Assembly: GCF_003149515.1 (NCBI RefSeq)
Contig: NZ_CP029145.1
Span: forward strand, 1,364,001-1,428,000
Length of the DNA stretch: 64,000 nucleotides
From: Hymenobacter nivis
GTDB taxonomy: Bacteria > Bacteroidota > Bacteroidia > Cytophagales > Hymenobacteraceae
Direction: 5' to 3'
The notes under the pieces are model-generated. The model was not told the origin of the DNA. It worked only from the letters and a program-made list of their open reading frames with translations, and did not search any database. Positions 37,541 through 47,699 of this stretch are shown here, in pieces. The number at the start of each line of letters is the position of its first letter. Within the stretch, counting starts at the first letter, position 1. A program made the translations under genes and the position numbers.

Positions 37541-39037
37541 TTGTACGCCATTGTCGATTTAGAAACCACCGGCGGCCAACCCGCCCAGGACCGCATCACC
37601 GAGATTGCCGTGTACATCCACGACGGCGAAAAGATCATCGGTGAGTACGCCACCCTGCTCAACCCCGGGCGCAGCATTCCGCCGTTCATCACCCAGCTCA
37701 CGGGCATCACCAACGACATGGTGCGCGACGCGCCTAAGTTCCACGAGGTGGCGCGCAAGGTGGTCGAGATCACCGAAGGCTGCGTGTTCGTGGCCCACAA
37801 CGTGCGGTTCGACTACTCGTTCTTGAAGAAAGAATTTGCCGACCTGGGCTACAATTATTCGCGCAAAACGCTGTGTACTGTGCGGCTCTCGCGCAGCCTC
37901 ATTCCGGGCCAGCCCAGCTACAGCCTGGGCAAGCTGTGCCAGAACATCGGCATCCCGCTGAACGGCCGCCACCGCGCCGCCGGCGATGCCCACGCCACGG
38001 CCCTGCTCTTCGGCCGCCTGCTCGGCATTACGCAGGAAGGCGAAGCCGGGGCCCCCGGGGCCCCCACCGCCGACACGCTGGCCCAGGTAGATGCGCTGGC
38101 TCCCGCCGGCCGCCGGCCCGAGGGCGCCGGGGCCCCTGCCAAAGCGCCCTCGGCACGGCGCGTGGCCGTGGTGCAGCAGGCCATTAAAACGGCCCTGCTA
38201 CCGCCGCTCGTCAGCCCCGAAATGGTGGCCGCGCTACCTCAGGCCACGGGCGTGTACTACTTCCATAACGAGGCCGGCGAGGTGATTTACGTGGGCAAGA
38301 GCATCAATATCTACAAGCGCATCCAGCAACACTTTGCCGTCGATGTGAAGTCGCGCAAAAGCTTGGAATTCAAGAACTCCATTGCCGACATTACCTGGGA
38401 GCTGACCGGCTCGGAGCTGGTGGCGCTGCTGTATGAATCGCACCTGATTAAGCAGCTCAAGCCAGCTTACAACCGGGCCCAGCGGCGCTCGGTATTCCCG
38501 GCGGGCATCTATTTGCGCGTGGATGAGCAGGGTTACAAGCGCCTGCTCTATGGCCGCGCCGACGCCCGCAACGCCGAAATTCCCATCATCGCCCTCGCCA
38601 ACCAGTACAAGGCCCAGGGCTTTCTGTACCACAAGGTGGCCAAGTACAACCTGTGCCAGAAGCTGTGCGGCCTCTACAAAACGCCCGGCGCCTGCTTCGA
38701 TTACCAAGTGCACCGCTGCCTGGGGGCCTGCGTGGGCCAGGAGGCGCCCGAGGCCTACAACACCCGTGTGGACGAGGCCATCGACAGCATCACCTACGAG
38801 CACCAGTCGTTCGTGGTGATTGGCGCGGGCCGTACCGAACTGGAAAAAACCATCGTGCTGGTCGAGAACGGCCGCTACCTGGGCTTCGCCTACGTGGACG
38901 AAACCTTCACGGCCCGCCGCATCGGCGACTTCCGCGACGTCATTAAGTCGTACACCGACAACAAGGACACGCAACAGATTATCCGCCAGTACCTACGCAC
39001 CAAGCACAAGGGCGAGGAGGTGAAGATATTTGCGTGA
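37541..39037 (+). CDS. DnaQ-like DEDDh exonuclease fused to UvrC-type GIY-YIG nuclease
   Basis: 498 residues. N-terminal 3'-5' exonuclease domain: MYAIVDLETTG (Asp6, Glu8), AHNVRFDYSFL (Asp91) and HRAAGDAHAT (His144, Asp149), the complete DEDDh set. After a Pro/Ala linker (about 165-225) comes a GIY-YIG domain (GVYYFHNEAGEVIYVGKS, from about 238) with RIQQHF and the UvrC-like ELVALLYESHLIKQLKPAYN. A Cys-rich segment (CQKLCGLYKTPGACFDYQVHRCLGAC) follows. Such fusions are known and are thought to act in repair. The start codon is TTG; no ATG lies upstream in frame. It overlaps the next gene by four bases. Confidence 0.9.
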   Translation: MYAIVDLETTGGQPAQDRITEIAVYIHDGEKIIGEYATLLNPGRSIPPFITQLTGITNDMVRDAPKFHEVARKVVEITEGCVFVAHNVRFDYSFLKKEFADLGYNYSRKTLCTVRLSRSLIPGQPSYSLGKLCQNIGIPLNGRHRAAGDAHATALLFGRLLGITQEGEAGAPGAPTADTLAQVDALAPAGRRPEGAGAPAKAPSARRVAVVQQAIKTALLPPLVSPEMVAALPQATGVYYFHNEAGEVIYVGKSINIYKRIQQHFAVDVKSRKSLEFKNSIADITWELTGSELVALLYESHLIKQLKPAYNRAQRRSVFPAGIYLRVDEQGYKRLLYGRADARNAEIPIIALANQYKAQGFLYHKVAKYNLCQKLCGLYKTPGACFDYQVHRCLGACVGQEAPEAYNTRVDEAIDSITYEHQSFVVIGAGRTELEKTIVLVENGRYLGFAYVDETFTARRIGDFRDVIKSYTDNKDTQQIIRQYLRTKHKGEEVKIFA

Positions 39038-39672
39038 ACGACCCGGCAATCAGGGCCCTGCTCTACCCGCTGCTGGCCGGCGGCGTGTACGTGGACGAGC
39101 TGCCCACCGGCAGCACCCGCGCCGACGTGGTGCACATCACCGAGCACTTCATGCACGGCTACGAGGTAAAGGGCGACCACGACACTTTGCAGCGCGTGCC
39201 CAACCAGCTGCGCTGCTACGCCGCGGCGTATGATTTCGTCACGTTCATGGTGACGGAGAAGCACTTGCCGAAGCTGCTGCCGCTACTGCCCGCGTGGGTG
39301 GGCATCCTGGTGGCCACCGAGGACGGCCTGCGCCCGCACCGCCCGGCCGCCTACAACGCCACTGTGGCGCGGGCCCCCATCGCCGCCCTGCTCCTGCTCG
39401 AAGAGGTGAAGCAGTTCCTGCTGGCCCTGGGCCTGACGGGCGTGAGCACGCTGCGGGGCCGCGACATTGCCCACCTGCTGCGCACCAACAACCGCATCCC
39501 GCTGGCGCACTTGGCCCAGTACGTACGCGAGCGGCTGATGGCCCGCCTGCCCCAGCGCCTGCTGGCCCGCGCCGCACGAAAGGTCGAGCGCGACCGGCTA
39601 GCCGCCATCCGGCAGCGGCGGCCGAAGCGGCCCGTCCGGGGCCCTAAACCGACGGCAAAAAAGGCGAAATAG
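39034..39672 (+). CDS. sce7726-family protein, PD-(D/E)XK nuclease-like
   Basis: 212 residues starting at a GTG that overlaps the previous stop (GTGA), so translation is coupled. Near the start, ADVVHITEHFMHGYEVKGDHDTL gives an Asp followed by E-x-K, the pattern of PD-(D/E)XK nucleases. RVPNQLRCYAAAYDFVTFMVTEKHLP is typical of the sce7726/MmcB-like family. The C-terminus is very basic (RPKRPVRGPKPTAKKAK), as in DNA-binding tails. Function unverified; DNA repair is the natural guess given its fusion-nuclease partner. Confidence 0.8.
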   Translation: MNDPAIRALLYPLLAGGVYVDELPTGSTRADVVHITEHFMHGYEVKGDHDTLQRVPNQLRCYAAAYDFVTFMVTEKHLPKLLPLLPAWVGILVATEDGLRPHRPAAYNATVARAPIAALLLLEEVKQFLLALGLTGVSTLRGRDIAHLLRTNNRIPLAHLAQYVRERLMARLPQRLLARAARKVERDRLAAIRQRRPKRPVRGPKPTAKKAK

Positions 39673-39733
39673 GTGGCTGGAGAGACAATTTGGCATCTGA
39701 TGCGACCAGGCAGCAACCCATCCACGAGTAAGT

Positions 39734-39741
39734 TACTTTTG
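39734..39741 (+). promoter_or_regulatory. Bacteroidota -7 box (TACTTTTG)
   Basis: TACTTTTG lies 50 bases before the ATG at 39792. It rules out the GTG at 39747 as start, because transcription would begin at about that base. Confidence 0.5.
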
Positions 39742-39791
39742 TAGCTGTGGCCCCAAAACCTGAACCCACCGCCAAGCGCGCCGAGCTGCCC

Positions 39792-40052
39792 ATGCGCTTA
39801 ACCCGCTTGCGCGTCAAGAACTTCCGCAGCGTCGCGGATATCGATATTTCCTTGTCGCCGCTCACGGTATTGGTGGGCCCCAACGGCTCCGGCAAAAGCA
39901 ATGTGATGGATGCCCTGCGCTTCGTACGCGACGTGTTCGCGCGCGGGCTGGACCAAGCCGTGATGGATAGGGAGGGAATGGGGATTGTTCAACGTTGGGG
40001 AACGGAAGGGGAAAGTATTACAATTGGAATGAAACTAAGTACCCGTTGCTAA
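39792..40052 (+). pseudogene. 5' fragment of an AAA/SMC-type ATPase gene
   Basis: 86 codons: MRLTRLRVKNFRSVADIDISLSPLTVLVGPNGSGKSNVMDALRF, a perfect N-terminal ATPase with Walker A GPNGSGKS, then FVRDVFARGLDQAVMDREG and a stop. Relatives are several hundred residues long with signature, Walker B and D-loop, all missing here. The gene stops just before a palindromic repeat and transposase debris, so insertion or deletion removed the rest. Relatives often belong to OLD-like or RecF-like defence/repair ATPases; which one cannot be told. Confidence 0.75.
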
Positions 40053-40071
40053 TTAGTTTGATGTAGAAAAC

Positions 40072-40168
40072 GTCATACTGAGCGTAGTCGAAGCATCTCT
40101 TATTCGGGAATAAGTACAATGTTTACAATTATTTACGCAGCATATATGCTTCAATAAGCTCAGCATAG
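40072..40168. repeat. Palindromic intergenic repeat, diverged copy
   Basis: Left arm GTCATACTGAGCGTAG + TCGAAGCATCTCT and right arm ATATGCTTCAATAAGCTCAGC are decayed versions of the family, with many mismatches. It lies between the truncated ATPase and the transposase remnant. Confidence 0.75.
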
Positions 40169-40197
40169 CCGTCTATTTTGACATAAGCTGTTTATCA

Positions 40198-40719
40198 ATG
40201 GGTACTTATGCGGGGAATCACAACGACTTATTCGATATTATTCCGCAGTTTCAGCGGCTGGTGGCTTGGTGCAAGGCCGCGGGCATTAAGCTGAAAGGGG
40301 TACGACTAAATATGGGGGGAAAGTTTGATTACAAAAAGTTACGACGTTTTTGTTTTCAACATGGTATCATTCCCGACGTGAAAGAGAATCCGCGTAATCG
40401 AAAAAACCGAAGCCTGGACAAAAACGACTATTTAACGAAAAATCGTATAAAAACCACTTCGTTTGCGAGCGTACCTGGGCCTGGTTTAATTCTTTTCGTA
40501 CGCTGTTATACTCGTCACGAAGTAGGGTGCGGGGCTTGTCCCCGCCCGTCGTGGAACGAAATCCGACCGAACCGTTCAAGGACGGGCGGGGGCAAGCCCC
40601 GCACCCTACTTCGTTTTCGCATTCCACTTCGTGCGCTGTTAGTACGATTTGAGACTTCAATTGTCAGTTGGAAATCCTGGCATTATTTAGCAGCCTTTAT
40701 GATAGTTGATAAAGTTTAA
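40198..40719 (+). pseudogene. IS5-type transposase remnant (C-terminal part), frameshifted and interrupted
   Basis: GNHNDLFDIIPQFQRLVAWCKAAGIKLKGVRLNM and FCFQHGIIPDVKENPRNRKN match the C-terminal half of IS5-like DDE transposases. A frameshift follows; in another frame YKNHFVCERTWAWFNSFRTLL continues. A small element (40509-40633) then interrupts it, and the frame resumes with VRFETSIVSWKSWHYLAAF. Joining across one copy of the 8-bp duplication restores FRTLLVRFE. The N-terminal half is missing. Confidence 0.82.
40509..40633. mobile_element. Hairpin-type non-autonomous element inserted in a transposase remnant
   Basis: Inner inverted arms ACGAAGTAGGGTGCGGGGC... at 40517-40550 and 40581-40614 are 34 bases with one mismatch. 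The segment is flanked by the direct repeat CGCTGTTA (40501-40508 and 40634-40641). Removing it with one repeat copy restores the coding frame of the interrupted transposase, direct evidence of insertion. It has no coding capacity. Confidence 0.85.
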
Positions 40720-40983
40720 ATCTCTTCATTAAGAAGTTAATTCGGAATACATGAACTTCATATTACGCTTACGCTGCCGTTATGCTGGCGCCAGACCGAG
40801 GCTTTTGAGTCCCGAGATTATTCGCATTTGCCCGGGGCTAATAGCCGGTAATCAATTGCGGCAGCCGAACGGTTAGATGGGGGGCCGGCGCGGTTGCGGG
40901 CGCACGAACCGTTCTTTGCAGCCTCACTCCCTCCGCCTTCCCAAACGCTCGTCTTGTCCACTCCCTCCGAAACACCGGCCATC

Positions 40984-41532
40984 ATGCTGCGGCTGCGCCA
41001 CGAAACCCGCCCCTACCACGACGCCCTGGAGCAGCAGGCCTTCAACCGGGCCCTGGCGGCGGGCGCGCCCACAGCGGCCGGCACGGCGCAGTTCCTGGCC
41101 AGGATGTACGGCTTCTTGCAGCCCTACGAAACGACCCTGCGCGCCCACGCGGCCGACTTTTCACCGGCCTGGGACCTGGCCGAGCGGTTCCGTGCCCACC
41201 TCATCTTGGAAGATTTGCCGGAGACGCCCGGGGCCCCTACCCCGCCGCTGTGCCCGGCCATGCCGCCGCTGCGCACCCGCGCCCAGCTGCTGGGCACCAT
41301 GTACGTCATGGAGGGCTCGACGCTGGGCGGGCAGGTCATTGCGCGGCAGCTGGCCACGGCCGGCATCCCGTTGCGCCATTACTTCACGGGCCATGGCGCG
41401 CGCACGGGGCCCCTGTGGAAATCCTTTTGCCAGCAGCTGGCCGAGGCTGCCCCGGCCGCGGGCCCCGACGACGTGGTGGCCGCCGCCAGCCGCGCCTTTC
41501 ACCACCTCGACGCCTGGCTGAATCAACCATGA
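40984..41532 (+). CDS. bphO: Heme oxygenase (biliverdin-producing)
   Basis: Splits heme to biliverdin, CO and iron. From ATG 40984 it has 182 residues, of the all-helical bacterial HO type. The proximal His is probably in LRHETRPYHDALE (the motif opens the protein), and the distal-helix glycines lie in YVMEGSTLGGQVIARQL. The stop overlaps the ATG of the bacteriophytochrome (ATGA), so the two are coupled and the product supplies the chromophore. The frame extends upstream to a TTG (40894), which seems unlikely. Confidence 0.92.
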   Translation: MLRLRHETRPYHDALEQQAFNRALAAGAPTAAGTAQFLARMYGFLQPYETTLRAHAADFSPAWDLAERFRAHLILEDLPETPGAPTPPLCPAMPPLRTRAQLLGTMYVMEGSTLGGQVIARQLATAGIPLRHYFTGHGARTGPLWKSFCQQLAEAAPAAGPDDVVAAASRAFHHLDAWLNQP

Positions 41533-43835
41533 ACTTGACCGACAACGACTTGATAACCACCCCCGTCACCCTCACCAACTGCGACCGGGAGCCGATTCAT
41601 ATTCCCGGGGCCATCCAGCCCTACGGCTTTTTGCTGTGCCTCGACCCCGCCACCCAGCTAATTGTGCAGGCCAGCGCCAATACCGAGGCCCTGGTGGGCC
41701 TAGCCGCCGAAGACCTGCTGGGCGGCGGCCTGGGCCAGCTGCTGGGCCCCGCCCGGCTAGCCGAGGTGGCGGGCTGCCTGGCCACGCTCACCGAAACGGC
41801 CCAGCTGCTGGGGGCCCGGCTGGAAACGGTGGCCGGCCAGCCGTACTACAAGCTCATTATGCACCGCTACGACGAGCTGCTGTGGGTGGAGTTTGAGCCG
41901 GTGGTCGAAACCGACGCTGCGCCCCTCGACCTGGCCTTCCTGAACGCGGCCCTGGGCCAGATGCTGGCCGCGCCCACGGTACTCGATTTTTGCCAGCATG
42001 CCGCGGAGCAGGTGCGCGCCATCACGGGCTTCGACCGGGTGGCCATCTACCGGTTTGCGCCCGACGAGAGCGGCGAAATCATTGCCGAGGCCACCGCCCC
42101 CGACCTGCCCCCCTGGCTGGGCCTGCACTACCCAGCGTCCGACATTCCGCAGCAGGCGCGGGCCATGTACCTCAAAAACTGGCTCCGCTTCATCCCCGAT
42201 GCGGCATACCAGCCGGTGCCACTGGTGCCCGGCCTCCGCCCCGCCACCGGCCGGCCGCCCGACATGACCTACGCCGTGCTGCGCAGCGTGTCGCCCATCC
42301 ACCTCGAATACCTGCACCACATGGGCTCGGCGGCCACCCTGACGATTTCGCTCATCGACGAAGGCCAGCTGTGGGGCATGATAACGTGCCACCACCGCAC
42401 GCCCCGGCTCGTGGGCTTCGAGTTGCGCGAGCTGTGCCAGTTCATCGGCAAAACGTTCTCGGCCCTGATTGCCGGCAAGGTGCGCGCCGACCAGCGCGCC
42501 GACCAGCTGCACGTGCGCGAGCGGCTGGCGCAGCTGCTGGAGCGCGTGAGCCGGGCCGACGATTTTGTGGAGGCCCTGGCCCAGCCGGGCCCCACCATCC
42601 AGGAGGTGTTCGGCTGCGGCGGAGCGGCCGTATGCTTCGGCGGCGAGGTGCAGTTACTGGGTGATACGCCCACTGAAGCGCAGGTGCGCAAGCTGTTGGC
42701 CTGGCTCTCGGAAAACGCCCCGGGGCCCCTGTTCCACACCGACTCGCTGGCCGCCCACTACCCGACGGGAGGGCCGGCGCTGCGGGCCACAGCCAGCGGC
42801 CTTATCGCCGCGGCCCTGGCCGACGCGCCCGGCCACTACCTGCTCTGGTTCCGGCCCGAGGTAGTGCAAACCGTAACCTGGGCCGGCCAGAACGACAAGC
42901 CCCAGCTACTGGCCGATGGGCAGATTTTCCTGTCCCCACGCCAGTCGTTCGAGGCCTGGAAGCAGCTGGTGGAGTATACTGCCGCGCCCTGGCAGCCCCT
43001 GGAGCTGGCCGCAGCCCACGAAATCCGCCAGCACGTGACCGATCTGCAGCTCAAGGCTTTCAACGAGCTGCAGGCCCGCACCCTGAGCTTGAGCGCGCTC
43101 AACACGGCCCTGGAGCGCAGCAACGACGAGCTGGATTCGTTTGCCTACGTGGCCTCGCACGACCTCAAGGAGCCGCTGCGGGGCATCCACAACTATTCGC
43201 TGTTTTTGCTAGAAGACTACGCCGCGCAGCTCGACGCCGACGGCGTGCAAAAGCTCCAGACGTTGGTACGCCTGAGCCATCGCATGGAGGGCCTGATTGA
43301 GTCGCTGCTCCAGCTCTCGCGGGTGGGCCACACCGACCTGGTAGTGATGGACGTGGACGCCAACGAGGTACTGGCCGAAGCCGCCGACCTGCTGCGCCCA
43401 CGCTTCGAGCAAACCGACACCCAGCTGGTGGTGGCCGGGGCCCCGTGGCCCACCGTGCGCGGCGACCGGGTGCGGCTGCTGGAGGTGTTCAGCAACCTAC
43501 TGAGCAACGCCATGAAGTACAACGACCGGCCCACCAAAACCATAACCGTGGGCCAGGGCCCCGCCGCGCCCGGCGGCCCCGCGGCGGCCGTTGACCTCGG
43601 TCAATATTTTTTGTTTTACGTACGCGACAACGGCATTGGCATCGATGCTAAGCACCACGGCAATATCTTTAAGCTCTTCAAGCGCCTGCACGGCCAGGAA
43701 AAATACGGCGGGGGCACGGGCGCGGGCTTGGCCATTGCTAAAAAAATGGTCGAAAAGCACGGCGGCCAACTGTGGGTGGAATCGGCCCTCGGCTATGGCG
43801 CTACGTTCTACTTTACCCTTCCAAAGACTATTTAA
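41529..43835 (+). CDS. bphP: Bacteriophytochrome sensor histidine kinase
   Basis: Red/far-red light sensor, 768 residues. Order: PAS with the biliverdin-binding cysteine near the N-terminus (Cys18 in LTNCDREPIHIPGAIQPYG), GAF with PASDIPQQAR (Asp205 in the PASDIP signature) and HHMGSAATLTISL, PHY, then HisKA with AYVASHDLKEPLRG (His544) and HATPase (NLLSNAMKYN, DNGIGID, GGGTGAGLAIAKK). It has no receiver domain of its own; the next gene supplies one. All key residues for a functional sensor are present. Codon use is like its neighbours. Confidence 0.95.
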   Translation: MNLTDNDLITTPVTLTNCDREPIHIPGAIQPYGFLLCLDPATQLIVQASANTEALVGLAAEDLLGGGLGQLLGPARLAEVAGCLATLTETAQLLGARLETVAGQPYYKLIMHRYDELLWVEFEPVVETDAAPLDLAFLNAALGQMLAAPTVLDFCQHAAEQVRAITGFDRVAIYRFAPDESGEIIAEATAPDLPPWLGLHYPASDIPQQARAMYLKNWLRFIPDAAYQPVPLVPGLRPATGRPPDMTYAVLRSVSPIHLEYLHHMGSAATLTISLIDEGQLWGMITCHHRTPRLVGFELRELCQFIGKTFSALIAGKVRADQRADQLHVRERLAQLLERVSRADDFVEALAQPGPTIQEVFGCGGAAVCFGGEVQLLGDTPTEAQVRKLLAWLSENAPGPLFHTDSLAAHYPTGGPALRATASGLIAAALADAPGHYLLWFRPEVVQTVTWAGQNDKPQLLADGQIFLSPRQSFEAWKQLVEYTAAPWQPLELAAAHEIRQHVTDLQLKAFNELQARTLSLSALNTALERSNDELDSFAYVASHDLKEPLRGIHNYSLFLLEDYAAQLDADGVQKLQTLVRLSHRMEGLIESLLQLSRVGHTDLVVMDVDANEVLAEAADLLRPRFEQTDTQLVVAGAPWPTVRGDRVRLLEVFSNLLSNAMKYNDRPTKTITVGQGPAAPGGPAAAVDLGQYFLFYVRDNGIGIDAKHHGNIFKLFKRLHGQEKYGGGTGAGLAIAKKMVEKHGGQLWVESALGYGATFYFTLPKTI

Positions 43836-43838
43836 GTG

Positions 43839-44288
43839 ATGTATAACGCTCTAAAACCGGTGCTCGTGGTGGAAGATAACGCCGAGGATTTTACGGCCCT
43901 GAACCGGGCCTTCCGCAAGCACGCGCTGCAAAACCCGGTGCTGCGCTGCGAAGACGGCGACCAGGCCCTGGAGTACCTGCAAGGCTACGGCCAGGCCGCG
44001 GGCTGGCCCCAGGTGCTGCCCGCGATTGTGCTGCTCGACCTGAACCTGCCCGGCACCGACGGCCGGGCCGTGCTGGAAATGGTAAAGAACGACCCGCGGC
44101 TGCGCTCCATCCCAATCATCGTGTTCAGCACCTCCAGCAGCGCGAGCGATATTGACACCTGCTACCAACTGGGGGCCAACAGCTACCTGACCAAGACCAT
44201 CCAGTACGGGGCCATGGAAGAAAAAATCGGGGTCACCATCAAGTACTGGCTCAGAGCCGCGGAGTTGCCGCAGGCGTTGCAAGTTTGA
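43839..44288 (+). CDS. Response regulator, receiver domain only (Rcp1-like)
   Basis: 149 residues from ATG 43839 (an immediately preceding GTG at 43836 is possible). Receiver fold with VLVVEDNAEDF (acidic pair), phosphorylatable Asp67 in IVLLDLNLPG, the switch Ser/Thr in IIVFSTSSSASD, and Lys in SYLTKTIQYG. Phytochrome-linked receivers of this type (Rcp1) lack an output domain. It directly follows bphP with no gap, so it is the probable phosphate acceptor of the kinase. Confidence 0.92.
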   Translation: MYNALKPVLVVEDNAEDFTALNRAFRKHALQNPVLRCEDGDQALEYLQGYGQAAGWPQVLPAIVLLDLNLPGTDGRAVLEMVKNDPRLRSIPIIVFSTSSSASDIDTCYQLGANSYLTKTIQYGAMEEKIGVTIKYWLRAAELPQALQV

Positions 44289-44291
44289 CCC

Positions 44292-45530
44292 GTGAAGAAA
44301 ATTCTCCTCGTTGAAGACGATAAGCAGGACCAGGCGCTCTATAAGCGCTACCTAAGCCAGCACATGGGGCACGAGCGGCTCGAGTTTATCGAAGCAGCCA
44401 CAGGCGAAGAGGCCAGGAGCCAGTTTCTGGTACACCGGCCCGACTGCGTGCTGCTCGACTACAAACTACCCGACGCCGACGGCCTCGACGTACTGGCCGA
44501 GCTGCTGCTGCTGGCTCCGCCCAAAAGCCTGTGCGTGGTGATAGTGACGGGCGGCGGCAACGAAGCGCTGGCCGTGCGCGCCCTCAACAACGGGGCCCTC
44601 GACTACCTGGTGAAGCAGCAGTTCGACGCCGCGCTGCTGTACAAAACGGTGTTGCACGCCATTGAGAAGAATGAGTGGCGGCAGTATGAGGCCCGCTACC
44701 ACAACGAGGTGCGCGCCGTGAACCAGCAGCTGCGCGAATCACTGGACGCGCTGATAGAAACGCGCCAGGAAATCATCCTCAAAAATGCCCAGTTCGTGGC
44801 CGCTAACGTCGAGCTGGCCGCCACCAACGTTGAGCTGGCCCGCTCCAACCGCGACCTCGACAACTTCGTGTACGCGGCCTCGCACGACCTCAAGCAGCCG
44901 GTGAACAACCTGCGCGGCCTCTTCGACGAGCTGCGCCGCAGCGCCACCTTCCACGACCCCGAAGAAACCGAAGTGCTGCGCCTGGTCGATGCCTCGCTGC
45001 TCGACCTGCACGCCACCATCACCGACCTGGCGGCTACCGTGCAGGCCGAGCGCACGCTCGGCGGACCGGTTCCCGAGCCGGTGGCCTTGGCCGAGCTGGT
45101 GGCCGAGGTGGTGGCTGCCCTGGGGCCCCAGGTGCAGGCGTTGCAAGCCCGGGTGCACACCGATTTTGGGGCCCTGCCCGGGCTGCCCTACGTGCGCAGC
45201 ACCCTGCGTACCATCCTGCTCAACCTGCTGGGCAATGCCTTAAAGTACTGCCACCCCGGCCGGGCCCCGCAGGTGTGGCTGCGCACGGCATGGGCCGCCG
45301 GCCAGCCCGTGCTGGAAGTGCAGGACAATGGCCTAGGCATCGATCTGGCGCGCCACGGCGCCGAGCTGTTCCAGCTCTTCCACCGCTTCCACCCCCACTC
45401 GGCCCCCGGCACCGGCGTGGGCCTGTTCCTGGTCAACCGCCTGGTGCAGGCCCAGGGCGGCCACATCGAAGTCACCAGCCAGGAAGGCCAGGGCACTACG
45501 TTCCGGCTGTACTTGCAGGGCCCGGCGTAG
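44292..45530 (+). CDS. Receiver-histidine kinase hybrid
   Basis: 412 residues from a GTG. An N-terminal receiver (Asp56 in VLLDYKLPDADG), a coiled linker (about 130-185, with the repeat VAANVELAATNVELARSN), then HisKA (AASHDLKQPVN, His198) and HATPase (NLLGNALKY, DNGLGID, GTGVGLFLVN). The reversed order, receiver first, suggests it is controlled by another kinase, plausibly BphP through the upstream receiver protein. No output domain is present in the operon, so the final target lies elsewhere. Confidence 0.9.
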   Translation: MKKILLVEDDKQDQALYKRYLSQHMGHERLEFIEAATGEEARSQFLVHRPDCVLLDYKLPDADGLDVLAELLLLAPPKSLCVVIVTGGGNEALAVRALNNGALDYLVKQQFDAALLYKTVLHAIEKNEWRQYEARYHNEVRAVNQQLRESLDALIETRQEIILKNAQFVAANVELAATNVELARSNRDLDNFVYAASHDLKQPVNNLRGLFDELRRSATFHDPEETEVLRLVDASLLDLHATITDLAATVQAERTLGGPVPEPVALAELVAEVVAALGPQVQALQARVHTDFGALPGLPYVRSTLRTILLNLLGNALKYCHPGRAPQVWLRTAWAAGQPVLEVQDNGLGIDLARHGAELFQLFHRFHPHSAPGTGVGLFLVNRLVQAQGGHIEVTSQEGQGTTFRLYLQGPA

Positions 45531-45556
45531 CCCGGCCAGGGGCCCTCAACGGGCGC

Positions 45557-45597
45557 AGAAGCGCCCTGCTGGCGCGGAGCCGGCAGGGCGTTCTAAA
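45557..45597. terminator. Terminator-like hairpin after the phytochrome operon
   Basis: AGAAGCGCCCTGCTGG pairs with CCGGCAGGGCGTTCT; the T tract is weak. It sits between convergent operons. Confidence 0.6.
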
Positions 45598-45691
45598 AGG
45601 CAGTTATTCCTGATTATAAGGAAAGCAGGACGTTCTTTTTTACGCAGTTTTTTATTCGTAAACAACTCTAAGACATCAGCCCAGGGCCCTC

Positions 45692-47602
<1,911 letters not shown>

Positions 47603-47699
47603 GGGGAATATTAGGAAGTGAGAATAACAGAAAACAAGTAAGCGGCGCGGCCCGCCCCTGGGGCCCCGGCGCAGCGCACCGGGCCCCAGGGGCGGCAAG

